Shown one piece after another: positions 26,264 through 35,183 of a stretch of DNA of 64,000 bases; the stretch's first letter is position 1, and each line of letters starts with the position of its first letter. The notes under the pieces are model-generated. The model saw nothing but the letters and a program-made list of their open reading frames with translations. It had not been told where the DNA came from and searched no databases. Source of the DNA: Pseudomonas mucoides (lineage in GTDB: Bacteria > Pseudomonadota > Gammaproteobacteria > Pseudomonadales > Pseudomonadaceae); the NCBI RefSeq assembly GCF_015461845.1, contig NZ_JACOPW010000003.1, positions 434,001 through 498,000 of the forward strand. Reading direction: 5' to 3'. The position numbers and the translations under genes are program-made.

Positions 26264-27470
26264 TCGCTTGCGCCTGCTGGGCTCACTGGCGCTGCAAGAC
26301 CTCTGGCACGACCGCAAGGTCTCGCTGTGCATCGCCGCGTCCCTGGTGGCGGTGATAGCGCCGCTGTTGCTGCTGTTCGGGCTCAAGCACGGGGTGGTCA
26401 GCCAGTTGCAGGACGAACTGCTGCGTGACCCGCGCAACCTTGAAGTGAAGATGCTCAGCAACGGCAACTACGACACGGCCTGGATCGAGCGTTTGCGCCT
26501 GCGCCCCGAAACCGGTTTTGCCCTCGGCCAGACCCGCTCGCTCAATACCCAGGCAGACCTGCTGATCGGCATGCAACGGTTTGTCGAAGGTGCGGAAATC
26601 ATCGCCACGGAACCTGGCGATCCACAGCTGAACCTGCCGTCGCTTACCCCCGTCGGCAATCAAGTGATCCTCAGCGCCAGCGCCGCGCAACGTTTGCAGG
26701 CCAAGGTTGGCGACAGCGTGCAACTGCGGACGTTGCGGCGCCTGGAAGGGGTCAATGAACGCGGCGAGATGACGCTGACCGTGCTGGCGGTGCTCGACGG
26801 CGCCCGGTTCGGGCGTGCGGCCGGGTTTGTCGCCCCGCCGCTGCTGCTGGACCTGGAGCACTTTCGCGACGGTTATCAGGTCAGTGCGTTCGGCGTCGCC
26901 ACCGGCAAGCCGCTGGGCAATCTGCAACCGCTGTACGCCCGCGCCCGCGTGTATGCACGCAACATCGATCAGGTCGCACCGCTGGAGCACTGGCTCAACG
27001 AACAACACATCGAAACGTCGAGCCGGCTGGCCGACATCGACAACGTCAAAGCCATCAACCATGTGCTGGGACTGATCTTCGGCGTGATTGCCGTGGCGGC
27101 GCTGATCGGTTGCGTGGCGTCGATGGTCGGCGCGTTCCTGGCCAACATCGATCGCAAGCGTAAAAGCCTGGCGGTCCTGCGCCTGCTGGGATTCAAGCGT
27201 CGGGCCGTCGGTGGTTTTGTGGTCTTGCAAGCGCTGATACTGAGCCTGGCCGGTTACATCGGCGGGCTGGGGTTTTATGCTGTCGGCAGCCATTTGTTCG
27301 ACTACTTGCTGGGCAGCAGCCAGGCCACCGGCACCTTCGTTTGCCACATCACCGTCTGGCATGGCGTTGCCGCCCTGCTCCTGACCTTTCTGGTCGCTGC
27401 ATTGGTGGCCGTGGTCGGCGCCCTGCGAGCCATCAACATCCAACCTGCGGAGAGTCTGCGTGAGCTATAA
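26247..27470 (+). CDS. ABC transporter permease (TagS/LolE/MacB topology)
   Basis: 407 residues with the MacB/FtsX topology: one helix near the N-terminus (about 25-45, CIAASLVAVIAPLLLLFG), a periplasmic domain of ~220 residues, then three helices (about 275-300, 320-345, 370-395) ending AINIQPAESLREL. Such permeases transmit force across the membrane instead of moving a solute through a pore. The start is a TTG at 26247 with GGGAG upstream, inside the end of the ATPase gene; this overlap supports stoichiometric expression. Similar to TagS of T6SS post-translational regulation. Confidence 0.88.
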   Translation: MNRWIDRLRLLGSLALQDLWHDRKVSLCIAASLVAVIAPLLLLFGLKHGVVSQLQDELLRDPRNLEVKMLSNGNYDTAWIERLRLRPETGFALGQTRSLNTQADLLIGMQRFVEGAEIIATEPGDPQLNLPSLTPVGNQVILSASAAQRLQAKVGDSVQLRTLRRLEGVNERGEMTLTVLAVLDGARFGRAAGFVAPPLLLDLEHFRDGYQVSAFGVATGKPLGNLQPLYARARVYARNIDQVAPLEHWLNEQHIETSSRLADIDNVKAINHVLGLIFGVIAVAALIGCVASMVGAFLANIDRKRKSLAVLRLLGFKRRAVGGFVVLQALILSLAGYIGGLGFYAVGSHLFDYLLGSSQATGTFVCHITVWHGVAALLLTFLVAALVAVVGALRAINIQPAESLREL

Positions 27471-29004
27471 ACGTTTTGGCTTGCTGTTGCCCCTGAGCCT
27501 CGGCTATTTGCTCGACGCCTCGGCGGCGGGCTGGGAAGAGAAGTATTACAACCCGATGCCGGACGCCGCAGACGTGGTGCTGCCGATGCCCTGCGAAGGC
27601 TCGATGGTGTTTCGCAAGGTGTTCATCCCGGTGGCCGGGCCGCTCGACGACTATCCGATCAACATCGGTCAGGACGGCGCGGAATACGGCTACGTCGAGC
27701 AGACCCGGCCGACGTTCATCGCCGGTAGCTTCACGGGCGGCAAGAACGACAAATCCCGCTATTACCTGATGGCCAAGTACGAGATGAGTCAGCTGCAATA
27801 CGCCGCGCTGACCGAAGCCACCTGCCCCACCGCTGCCACCAAACTGCGCGTGCCGCAAACGGCCGTGAGCTGGGTGCAAGCCATCGAAGCCGCCGACAAG
27901 TACAACCTGTGGCTGCGCAAAAACGCGGCCGACAAGTTGCCCAAGGAAGACGGCGCGCAGGGCTTCCTGCGCTTGCCGACTGAAGTCGAGTGGGAGTTCG
28001 CCGCACGCGGAGGGCTGGAAGTCAGCGCCGCTGAATTCCGCGATACGCATTACCCGATGCCGGACGGCATCAATGCCTACGAGTGGTTCGCCGGGGCGCA
28101 ATCCTCCAACGGCAAAGTGCAGTTGTCCGGTCTGCAAAAGCCCAATCCGCTGGGCCTGCATGACATGCTCGGCAACGTCGACGAAATGATGTTCGAGCCG
28201 TTTCGCCTGAACAAGCTCGACCGCCAGCACGGTCAGGCCGGCGGCTATGTGGTGCGCGGCGGCAACTACCTGACCGCTCAGGCCGACCTGCGCACGGCAT
28301 TGCGCAAGGAAGCGCCGTATTACAACGCCGACGGCCAGGTGAAGAACAAAACCACGGGCCTGCGCCTGGTCATGGTCTCACCGACCCTGACCTCTCGCGA
28401 ACGGGTCGCCAGCATCGAATCCAGCTGGAAGAAACTCGGCACCGGCAGCAAGGAAACCGAATCCGCCGACAAAGGCACGGTGCAATCCCTGAACAGCCTC
28501 GCTTCGGGCGTCGAAGACAAAGCGCTCAAGGAAAAACTCCAGGCCCTGGAGAACCAGTTGCGCGCCAGCAACCAGCAGCAGGAAGAAACCCGCGACCAGG
28601 CGATTCGCGCCAGCCTCAATCTGGGCGCATTCTTGTGCACCAAGATGCTCGACGACGGCCAGTACGTGGACTTCCTGCAAAAGAACTACAAGCTCAACTG
28701 CGAAAGCGCGGACAAGGACGCGAGCTGCGACATGCGTAAAACCAAGCTCGACGAGCAAAAGGATCGCCTGCACAAACTCAGCCGTTACTACGCCAGCAGC
28801 CTGGTGGAATCGGCGACCTTGTACGGCCAGCCACTGCTTGAAACTCAGGTGCCGGTGATGGAAGAAATCATCACCCGCAACAAACAGCTGCAAGACCTGA
28901 AACCTTACTTGCGCACCCACTGGGCCAATCAGAAAGCGTTCCTCCAAAAACAGAAGATCGACACTGAAGCCTGGCTGAGCAGCTGCAAAGCCGTCACTCA
29001 ATAA
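27460..29004 (+). CDS. SUMF1/FGE-like periplasmic protein (TagR-like)
   Basis: 514 residues. Signal peptide (SYKRFGLLLPLSLGYLLDASAA), an FGE-sulfatase/SUMF1 domain from about 45 to 310 with YYLMAKYEMSQLQYAALT, LRLPTEVEWEFAARGG, NPLGLHDMLGNVDEM and GGYVVRGGNY, then a long C-terminal helical region (350-510) probably forming coiled coils. The copper-binding cysteine pair of true formylglycine-generating enzymes is not apparent, so a binding or signalling role like that of TagR is more likely. GTG start at 27460 overlaps the permease end by 11 bases. Confidence 0.87.
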   Translation: MSYKRFGLLLPLSLGYLLDASAAGWEEKYYNPMPDAADVVLPMPCEGSMVFRKVFIPVAGPLDDYPINIGQDGAEYGYVEQTRPTFIAGSFTGGKNDKSRYYLMAKYEMSQLQYAALTEATCPTAATKLRVPQTAVSWVQAIEAADKYNLWLRKNAADKLPKEDGAQGFLRLPTEVEWEFAARGGLEVSAAEFRDTHYPMPDGINAYEWFAGAQSSNGKVQLSGLQKPNPLGLHDMLGNVDEMMFEPFRLNKLDRQHGQAGGYVVRGGNYLTAQADLRTALRKEAPYYNADGQVKNKTTGLRLVMVSPTLTSRERVASIESSWKKLGTGSKETESADKGTVQSLNSLASGVEDKALKEKLQALENQLRASNQQQEETRDQAIRASLNLGAFLCTKMLDDGQYVDFLQKNYKLNCESADKDASCDMRKTKLDEQKDRLHKLSRYYASSLVESATLYGQPLLETQVPVMEEIITRNKQLQDLKPYLRTHWANQKAFLQKQKIDTEAWLSSCKAVTQ

Positions 29005-29051
29005 CTCACCTCAATAAAAACGCGTCAACACCGTCACCTAGGAGTTTCACC

Positions 29052-29786
29052 ATGTCGCGCAGCCTTTGGACTCGCTTCAAGCTACAGATCGCTTTCGTTG
29101 TTGCCGGCAGCCTGCTGCTGACCGGTTGCGCCAACACCGGTAGCTCCATGCTCGGCGAAAGCGGCGGGGCCGACCCGCGCCTGACCCAGGGCCAGGACGC
29201 AGAGTTCTTCAGCAAGTCCGGCTACCAGGCCTGTGCCATGGGCGCCGGTGTCGGCATCCTCGCGTGCGCACTGTCCAACAGCAACAACAAAGCGGTGTGT
29301 GCCGTCGCCGCCGGTATTACCGCGTGTGGTGTGGCCATGGGCGCGAACTACTATCTGGATCAGCGTCGCAGCGAATACGCCGACACCACCACCCGCCTGG
29401 CTAAAATGAACAGCGACGTCGAACAAGACACGCAGAACGTGATCGCCCGTACCGCGACCGCTCAGCAAGTGATCAATGACGATCAGGCGCAGATCGCCCA
29501 GATCAAAAAGGACATCGCCAACAAGAAAGTCGACAAGGCCAAGGCCCAGGTGCAAATCGCCGAGATTGATTCGAACATCGCGCGCCTGCGCAAAGACCTC
29601 GGCAACATGCGCACCAAAGTCACCGAGTACACCAAAGTGGCAGACGCCGAGCGTGCACAAGGCGCCACCGGTGCGGAGATCAAGCAGGTGGACATGAACA
29701 TCATGAAACTGAACCAGAAAGTCGCCGCCCTGCAGAAGGAAGTCGACGGTCTGTACAGCCAACGCTCCGCGATCACCCTGGGCTAA
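29052..29786 (+). CDS. Coiled-coil lipoprotein (TagQ-like)
   Basis: 244 residues. Lipobox LLTG-C26 with Ala at +2, so outer-membrane sorting is expected. Residues ~55-100 form a small-residue, hydrophobic stretch with paired Cys (QACAMGAGVGILACAL and ITACGVAMGANYYLDQRR) resembling the glycine-rich part of TagQ lipoproteins; the remainder (105-244) is a long coiled coil. AGGAG at normal spacing before the ATG. In P. aeruginosa TagQ tethers TagR at the outer membrane; the order SUMF1 gene then lipoprotein here fits the same partnership, which is inference. Confidence 0.82.
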   Translation: MSRSLWTRFKLQIAFVVAGSLLLTGCANTGSSMLGESGGADPRLTQGQDAEFFSKSGYQACAMGAGVGILACALSNSNNKAVCAVAAGITACGVAMGANYYLDQRRSEYADTTTRLAKMNSDVEQDTQNVIARTATAQQVINDDQAQIAQIKKDIANKKVDKAKAQVQIAEIDSNIARLRKDLGNMRTKVTEYTKVADAERAQGATGAEIKQVDMNIMKLNQKVAALQKEVDGLYSQRSAITLG

Positions 29787-29790
29787 GCAC

Positions 29791-30297
29791 ATGACGTTAC
29801 GACAACTGGCGGTCCTCACCGCCGTCCTGGCCTTGAGCGGTTGCGCGACCAAGCCGGGCGAATGCGATGCGACCAATCGCGACAGCAGCATGCTGACCAA
29901 GATGAACTGCGACTACTCCGGTGGTTACAGCGATCAGGTCAAGCAGAAGGAACTGGCCCTGAGCGAGTCCCGTCAACAAAACGCGATGTTCCGTCAGGTG
30001 TACGAGAACATCCAGGCCCAGCAGCTCAGCACCAAGACCGACCTGGCCAGCCAGCAGAAAGCCCAGGCAACGCTGAATCAGTCGCTGGGGCAACTGCTGA
30101 GCTCGCTCAAGGCCCGGCATGCCAATGAAAGCTCGGTGCAGAAGCAGATTGCCGGCCTCGAGCAGCAGCTCAAGGCTTCGCAAGCGGCGCCCGTGACCAA
30201 ATCAACGCCCGCAACCCTGGCGGCCAAGCAGGAAGAGCTGAAGGCGTTGCAGAAGAAGGTCAATCAACTGCAATTCAGCCTCGGCTACGAAGAGTAA
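29791..30297 (+). CDS. Second coiled-coil lipoprotein
   Basis: 168 residues. Lipobox LALSG-C18, Ala at +2 (outer membrane). A short Cys-containing segment (GECDATNRDSSMLTKMNCDYSGG) is followed by an almost wholly helical, Gln/Lys/Glu-rich region to the end with heptad-like repeats. No family recognised. It starts four bases after the preceding lipoprotein stop, and their similar coiled-coil architecture suggests partners. It is followed by a hairpin with a T tract that may reduce expression of the last gene. Confidence 0.78.
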   Translation: MTLRQLAVLTAVLALSGCATKPGECDATNRDSSMLTKMNCDYSGGYSDQVKQKELALSESRQQNAMFRQVYENIQAQQLSTKTDLASQQKAQATLNQSLGQLLSSLKARHANESSVQKQIAGLEQQLKASQAAPVTKSTPATLAAKQEELKALQKKVNQLQFSLGYEE

Positions 30298-30311
30298 CTT
30301 TTCACCCCGCA

Positions 30312-30338
30312 GGCCTCCCGACGGAGGCCCGCACTTTT
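30312..30338 (+). terminator. Intra-operon terminator/attenuator-like hairpin
   Basis: Stem GGCCTCC/GGAGGCC with a four-base loop, then CGCACTTTTT. It lies between the second lipoprotein and the final VWA gene on the coding strand. The ribosome site of the last gene (AGGAA) follows directly. Confidence 0.65.
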
Positions 30339-30353
30339 TCAGGAATCGTCGTC

Positions 30354-31799
30354 ATGCAGCGGGTCATCAGGGATGCGCAAGCCACACCGGAGGGGATGAG
30401 TGCGCTGCAAGCCAAAGTCGCCCTCATCCAGAAACACTTTCCGCCGACCGTCGCCAGCCTGTTTGCTATCCCGCGGATGGGCAGCGGCGACGTGCTGGAA
30501 TGGTGGACCGAACTGGGTGGCCAACCCACGCCCTACGCCGACCTCAACGAGGACGCGCAACGACGTTTGCTGCAAACCTATGAAGTGCGTCAGACGTCCC
30601 TCGGACAGCTGGCGGACGAACTGCAACGACGCGGTCAACCGAAGGAAGCGGAAGACCTGCGCAGCCTGCTCGGTACGCCAGAGCTGGACAAACTCTACAG
30701 CCTCAACGGTGAGCCGTTGGTGGTGCGCTGGCACCAGCGTCCGCCCAAGCCCATCGTGCCGCCGGTGGTCCCGGTGGTGCCAGTCGTACCGCCGTCGCGT
30801 CGTGGCTGGTGGATCGCGGCGGCCTTGCTCGCATTGCTGTTGCTGCTGCTGGCGCTGTGGCTCTGGTGGTTCCTGCACCGTGAACCCGTTGTCGTGGTGC
30901 CACCGGTTGCGCCGGTCGCGCCCGTGGTGACGCCCGTCGAGAAACCGGTTGAGCCTGTTCCAGAGCCAGTTCCCGAGCCTGTCGTGGAACCGGAACCTGT
31001 TCCGGAACCAGAACCGGTGCCCGAACCAAAACCAGTGCCGCCACCCAAGCCGGTCCCACCACCAAAACCGGCCGCGCCGCCACCGCCACCGCCACCACCG
31101 CCGCCACCTCCAGCCCCGACGCTGGATAACTACGCGTGCCGTAAAAAAGCGCCGGATGCCGTGCCTCCGCAATTTGTGGTGGTACTCGACACCTCGGGCT
31201 CGATGGACTTGAACATCAAGTCGGTGAAATCCGATGAGGACTGGTTCTTCGGCAATGAGATGAACAAGTACCTGGACGTGAACCGCACCCGGCAAATTTT
31301 CGCCAAGCCCAGCCGCATGGACGTCGCCAAGGACTCGCTGGCCGGCATGATCAACGGGCTCGATCCAAAGATCGACACACGCCTGATCACCTTCGCCGGT
31401 TGCGAAAGAACACCGGACCAGGGCGTGTTCCGGTTCGGCGACCGTCAGCGGTTGATCAACGGGATCCGCGGACTGGTGCCCAACGACGGTACGCCGCTGG
31501 CCGACAGCCTGGCCTACGCAGCGAGCACGGTCGACGGGCGCAATAACGATGCGGTGATCGTGATGTTTGTCGACGGTGAGGACGGTTGCCAGAAAGACGC
31601 TTGCGCGGTGTCCCGCCGAATCGCCAGGGAACAACCGCGCTTGCGGGTCAACGTGGTGAAAATCGGCGCCGGTGGCCCGTCACGCTGCATCGCTGAAAAC
31701 ACCGGTGGCCGGGTTTACAGCAGCACCAATGCGGCTGAGCTGGGTAGTCAGCTGAAACAGGCGACCAAGGAAGTGTCGAGCAATGCCAAGTGCGACTAG
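30354..31799 (+). CDS. Membrane-anchored VWA-domain protein with SrfA-like N-domain
   Basis: 481 residues. Cytoplasmic N-domain (1-130) with VLEWWTELGGQPTPYADLNE and LYSLNGEPLVVRWHQ, resembling the SrfA N-domain; a membrane helix at about 150-173; a proline/glutamate spacer of PEPVPEP-type repeats ending in a poly-proline run (about 185-255); then a periplasmic VWA domain (about 270-481) with an intact MIDAS: DTSGSM, Thr in NDGTPLADSL and Asp in VMFVDGEDG. The long rigid spacer would place the VWA domain far into the periplasm. Last gene of the cluster. Confidence 0.82.
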   Translation: MQRVIRDAQATPEGMSALQAKVALIQKHFPPTVASLFAIPRMGSGDVLEWWTELGGQPTPYADLNEDAQRRLLQTYEVRQTSLGQLADELQRRGQPKEAEDLRSLLGTPELDKLYSLNGEPLVVRWHQRPPKPIVPPVVPVVPVVPPSRRGWWIAAALLALLLLLLALWLWWFLHREPVVVVPPVAPVAPVVTPVEKPVEPVPEPVPEPVVEPEPVPEPEPVPEPKPVPPPKPVPPPKPAAPPPPPPPPPPPPAPTLDNYACRKKAPDAVPPQFVVVLDTSGSMDLNIKSVKSDEDWFFGNEMNKYLDVNRTRQIFAKPSRMDVAKDSLAGMINGLDPKIDTRLITFAGCERTPDQGVFRFGDRQRLINGIRGLVPNDGTPLADSLAYAASTVDGRNNDAVIVMFVDGEDGCQKDACAVSRRIAREQPRLRVNVVKIGAGGPSRCIAENTGGRVYSSTNAAELGSQLKQATKEVSSNAKCD

Positions 31800-31818
31800 T
31801 CACTTGGCTTGAATACTA

Positions 31819-31924
31819 AGGTGGGCCCATCGCGGGCAAGCCACGCTCCCACAGGATTTGTGTCGCTCACAAGAGAGCGGAACAACCTATAACCCTGTGG
31901 GAGCGGAGCCTGCTCGCGAAAGCG
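31819..31924. repeat. REP pair between convergent genes
   Basis: Inverted REP copies at 31819-31853 (CATCGCGGGCAAGCCACGCTCCCACAGG) and 31893-31924 (CCCTGTGGGAGCGGAGCCTGCTCGCGAAAGCG), 3' of both the VWA gene and the chemoreceptor gene. Confidence 0.85.
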
Positions 31925-31938
31925 ATTTCAAAGGCGCC

Positions 31939-33915
31939 TCAACGAAACCGGTCAACCTCTTGGCGCAAGTCCGCCGCCAGGCTTTCCAGCTCCTTGGCCG
32001 TCACCGCCAGGTTCGACACCACTTCCCGCTGTTCACTGTTCGCCAACGCAATACTCTGCAGGTTGCTGCTCAGCAACGTCGCCGTGCTGCTTTGCTCCTG
32101 AGTCGCGGTGGTAATCGCCGCAAACTGCTGACCGGCCGAACGGCTCTGCTCATCGATCCGCGCCAGGGCTGAAGCCACATTGGCGTTCCGCGACAGACCT
32201 TCCTGCATCAACACATTGCCCTGTTCCATGGTGCTGATGGCGTTGCCGGTTTCTTGCTGGATGCTGTTGATCATCCCGGATATTTCGTCAGTGGCCTGAC
32301 GAGTGCGCGATGCCAGGTTACGCACCTCATCGGCCACCACCGCAAAGCCACGGCCCTGCTCACCGGCGCGAGCCGCTTCGATGGCGGCGTTCAGCGCCAG
32401 CAGGTTGGTCTGTTCGGCAATCGCAGTAATCACACCGACGATACCGCCGATTTCCTGGGAACGCTGGCCCAGAGTGTTGATCACCGTCGCGGTGCTGTTC
32501 AACGCACCGGCAATTTGTTCCAGCGATGCTGAGGCTTCGTCCATCGAGGTACGACCGATCTGGGTTTGCTGGGCGTTTTCCTGGGCGAGCCGCTGAGTGT
32601 TGCCCATGTTGTCGGCAATGTTCAGGGACGTGGCGCTGAATTCCTCCACGGCGCCGGCCATGCTGGTGATCTCGCCGGACTGCTGCTCCATCCCTTCGTA
32701 GGCGCCACCGGACAGACCGGACAATGCCTGCGCACGGCTGTTGACCTCGGCCGAGGCCTTGCGAATGTGCTCGACCATGGTCGACAAGGCCTGACTCATC
32801 TGGTTGAACGCGCGGGCCAGTTGACCGATCTCGTCGTTGCTCGCCACGTTCAGGCGCACGCTCAAATCACCGGCGCCCAAGGCTTCGGCCTGACGCACCA
32901 GATCACCCAGCGGCGCGAGTTTGCTGCGCAGCAACCAGACAGCCGAACCGACCGCGATCAACATCGCCAGCAGACTGCCAATGGCCAATTGAATGCCGAC
33001 ACTCCAGGTCACCGCACTGATTTCAGCTTTTGGCATGCTCGCCACGACCGACCATGGGCCACCATCGAACGGCACGGACACGCTGTAGAAATCTTCGGAT
33101 TTATCACTCCAGAACTGGCCTTTTCCCGGTGTCTTCGCCAGTCCGACGATGGCCGGGACAGCTTGATCCAGTGCCTGCACACCCGAAATCGGCACCAGCC
33201 ATTTGCTTTGCTCATCGAGCAACGCCAGGGAGCCGGTCTGGCCGATGCGGAAACGCTTGAGATTCTCGAACTGCGCGTTCTGCGCGTCGGTGTAATCGAA
33301 CCCTACGAAGAGCACGGCAATCACCTTGCCGCTGCTGTCGCGCACGGGGGTGTATTGCGTCATGTAGGAGCGATCAAACAGCAAGGCGCGACCGACATAG
33401 CTCTGCCCCGCCATCAAGCGTGCATACGCCGGATGAGCGTGATCGAGCAGCGTGCCGATGGCGCGGTTGCCGTCCTGTTTGGTCAGGGAGGTGCTGACCC
33501 GGATAAAGTCTTCGCCGCTGCGCACGAACAACGTCGCCACGCCCGCGGTCATTTGCTTGAACTCGTCGACTTCCTTGAAATTGTTGTTCAACACTTCGCT
33601 ACCCAGGTGCAAGCCCGGAGTCTGCGTGCCCGCCACCGCCACCGGCTCCTCCGGGTGCACGCTCAGACCGACGCTGAAGCGCTTCTCGAACAGACCGGCC
33701 AGACGCTGGGTGCTTTCACGCAAGGTGCCGTGAAAGGTGCTCAACTGATCGGCCAGCAACCGGGCTTCACTGGCCAGGTGCTCTTCGCGGGTGGCGAGGT
33801 TGGCAGTGTCCAGCGAACGCAGGGCGAACACGGTACTGCCAGTGATGACAATCGCCAGTATCACGGCAAGCGCAAGACCAAGCTGTGAGGCGATCCGGGC
33901 ACGGGGTTGAGACAT
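31939..33915 (-). CDS. Methyl-accepting chemotaxis protein with Cache-type sensor
   Basis: 658 residues. First membrane helix at about 12-34 ([19 protein letters not shown]), a periplasmic Cache-type domain to about 295 ([31 protein letters not shown]), a second helix, a HAMP domain (about 320-370, [15 protein letters not shown]) and the cytoplasmic signalling domain with the hairpin tip [36 protein letters not shown] region at about 505-540. It senses an unknown ligand and controls CheA. The start at 33915 has GGAG upstream; the longer frame does not. No pentapeptide CheR tether is visible at the C-terminus. Confidence 0.93.
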   Translation of the reverse strand: MSQPRARIASQLGLALAVILAIVITGSTVFALRSLDTANLATREEHLASEARLLADQLSTFHGTLRESTQRLAGLFEKRFSVGLSVHPEEPVAVAGTQTPGLHLGSEVLNNNFKEVDEFKQMTAGVATLFVRSGEDFIRVSTSLTKQDGNRAIGTLLDHAHPAYARLMAGQSYVGRALLFDRSYMTQYTPVRDSSGKVIAVLFVGFDYTDAQNAQFENLKRFRIGQTGSLALLDEQSKWLVPISGVQALDQAVPAIVGLAKTPGKGQFWSDKSEDFYSVSVPFDGGPWSVVASMPKAEISAVTWSVGIQLAIGSLLAMLIAVGSAVWLLRSKLAPLGDLVRQAEALGAGDLSVRLNVASNDEIGQLARAFNQMSQALSTMVEHIRKASAEVNSRAQALSGLSGGAYEGMEQQSGEITSMAGAVEEFSATSLNIADNMGNTQRLAQENAQQTQIGRTSMDEASASLEQIAGALNSTATVINTLGQRSQEIGGIVGVITAIAEQTNLLALNAAIEAARAGEQGRGFAVVADEVRNLASRTRQATDEISGMINSIQQETGNAISTMEQGNVLMQEGLSRNANVASALARIDEQSRSAGQQFAAITTATQEQSSTATLLSSNLQSIALANSEQREVVSNLAVTAKELESLAADLRQEVDRFR

Positions 33916-34104
33916 GACAGCTCCTGGCCGAGCGACCTGATCCTGCTTGATCGGGCTGAGCACTCAGCAAAATTTTCCAGATAATGGGGAAAAGCGTCGA
34001 ACCAGCACGAAGGTTCCACCTGCAGATTTTCGGCGGCAAAACCGAATACTTGAGTAAATAGCCCGGATATGGCTCAAGGCCTCTACTGCGTGGGCTCTAT
34101 CGAT

Positions 34105-35025
34105 TCAGCTCAACCGCTGCACAACCGGTAAATCCATGGCCCGGACCTCTCCCAGCAGAAAATCGCTGAGCCTGCGCAAACGTTCACCTCCGGGGCGGGT
34201 TTTCGGCCAGACCAGGTAGTAATTCTCACCGCTGGCGACCGCCGTCGGCCACGGCAGACTCAAGCGCCCCTGTGCGACATCCTCCGCCACCATCAGCAAA
34301 TCCCCCATGGACACGCCATAGCCCCGCGCGGCGGCGATCATGCCCAGCTCCAGGGTGTCGAACACCTGGCCGCCCTTGAGCGAGACCTCATCGGTCAGGC
34401 CCATGCGGTCGAGCCAACTGCGCCAGTCACGCCGATCCGGTGTCGGGTGCAGCAGCTCAGCGCTGGCCAAACGCGCGACGTCCCACGGCTGGTCGTTCAG
34501 CAGATTCGGCGCGCCGACGGGGATCAGCTCCTCGGGGAACAGCAGCGTGGCCTCCCAGTCCGGCGGGAAATGCCCGTTGCTGAGGATCACGGCGCAATCG
34601 AACGGCTCCTGATTGAAGTCCACCGAATCGATGTCCATCCAGGCGCTGGTCAGTTGCACTTCATTGCCCGGTTGCAGGTGCCGGAAACGGCTGAGCCGCG
34701 CCAGTAACCAGCGCATGGTCAGGGTCGAGGGGGCTTTCATGCGCAGGATGTCGTCTTCGGCGCGCAAGGTATTGCAGGCGCGCTCCAGGGCGGTGAAACC
34801 GTCACGAATGCCCGGCAGGATCAACCGCGCCGACTCGGTCAGTTGCAAATTTCGCCCACTGCGGTGAAACAACCGACAGGCGAAATGCTCTTCGAGCGTA
34901 CGGATATGCCGGCTCACCGCACTCTGGGTGATCGACAGTTCTTCAGCCGCGCGGGTGAATGAACTGTGCCGCGCCGCCGCTTCAAATGCGCGCAAGGCAT
35001 ACAAGGGAGGAAGACGACGGGACAT
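34105..35025 (-). CDS. LysR-family transcriptional regulator (GcvA type)
   Basis: 306 residues. Winged HTH at 1-65 (LYALRAFEAAARHSSFTRAAEELSITQSAVSRHIRTLE) and a periplasmic-binding-like effector domain after about 90, beginning MKAPSTLTMRWLLARLSRF, which is the GcvA subgroup pattern. Effector unknown. It is divergent from a MATE pump gene, and a perfect dyad with a T-N11-A core lies between them, so it probably controls the pump and itself. The same gene pair occurs in P. aeruginosa upstream of the EAL gene and rep. Confidence 0.92.
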   Translation of the reverse strand: MSRRLPPLYALRAFEAAARHSSFTRAAEELSITQSAVSRHIRTLEEHFACRLFHRSGRNLQLTESARLILPGIRDGFTALERACNTLRAEDDILRMKAPSTLTMRWLLARLSRFRHLQPGNEVQLTSAWMDIDSVDFNQEPFDCAVILSNGHFPPDWEATLLFPEELIPVGAPNLLNDQPWDVARLASAELLHPTPDRRDWRSWLDRMGLTDEVSLKGGQVFDTLELGMIAAARGYGVSMGDLLMVAEDVAQGRLSLPWPTAVASGENYYLVWPKTRPGGERLRRLSDFLLGEVRAMDLPVVQRLS

Positions 35026-35074
35026 GAGGAAAGCTCCTATAGTGCAATCCGGCTACCGTAGCAGAATCTGTTCT

Positions 35075-35093
35075 GCATGAGTCTGACTCATGC
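35075..35093. promoter_or_regulatory. LysR-type operator in the regulator-MATE gap
   Basis: Perfect inverted repeat GCATGAGT-CTG-ACTCATGC, containing the T-N11-A core of LysR boxes (T at 35078, A at 35090). It is about 50 bases upstream of the LysR gene and ~90 bases upstream of the MATE gene. Confidence 0.65.
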
Positions 35094-35183
35094 TACCCAT
35101 CCTTTTTATCCCTTTGTGTTAACCCCGTGAAGCGCCGAGAATCGACGCTTTCCAGACCTCTTTGATAATCGAGCGTGATGACC

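Noticed and set aside
15343..31799. Calling the locus a type VI secretion system
   Set aside because: Only the trigger-type accessory proteins resemble T6SS parts; no sheath, baseplate, membrane-core, Hcp or VgrG gene is present in the window.
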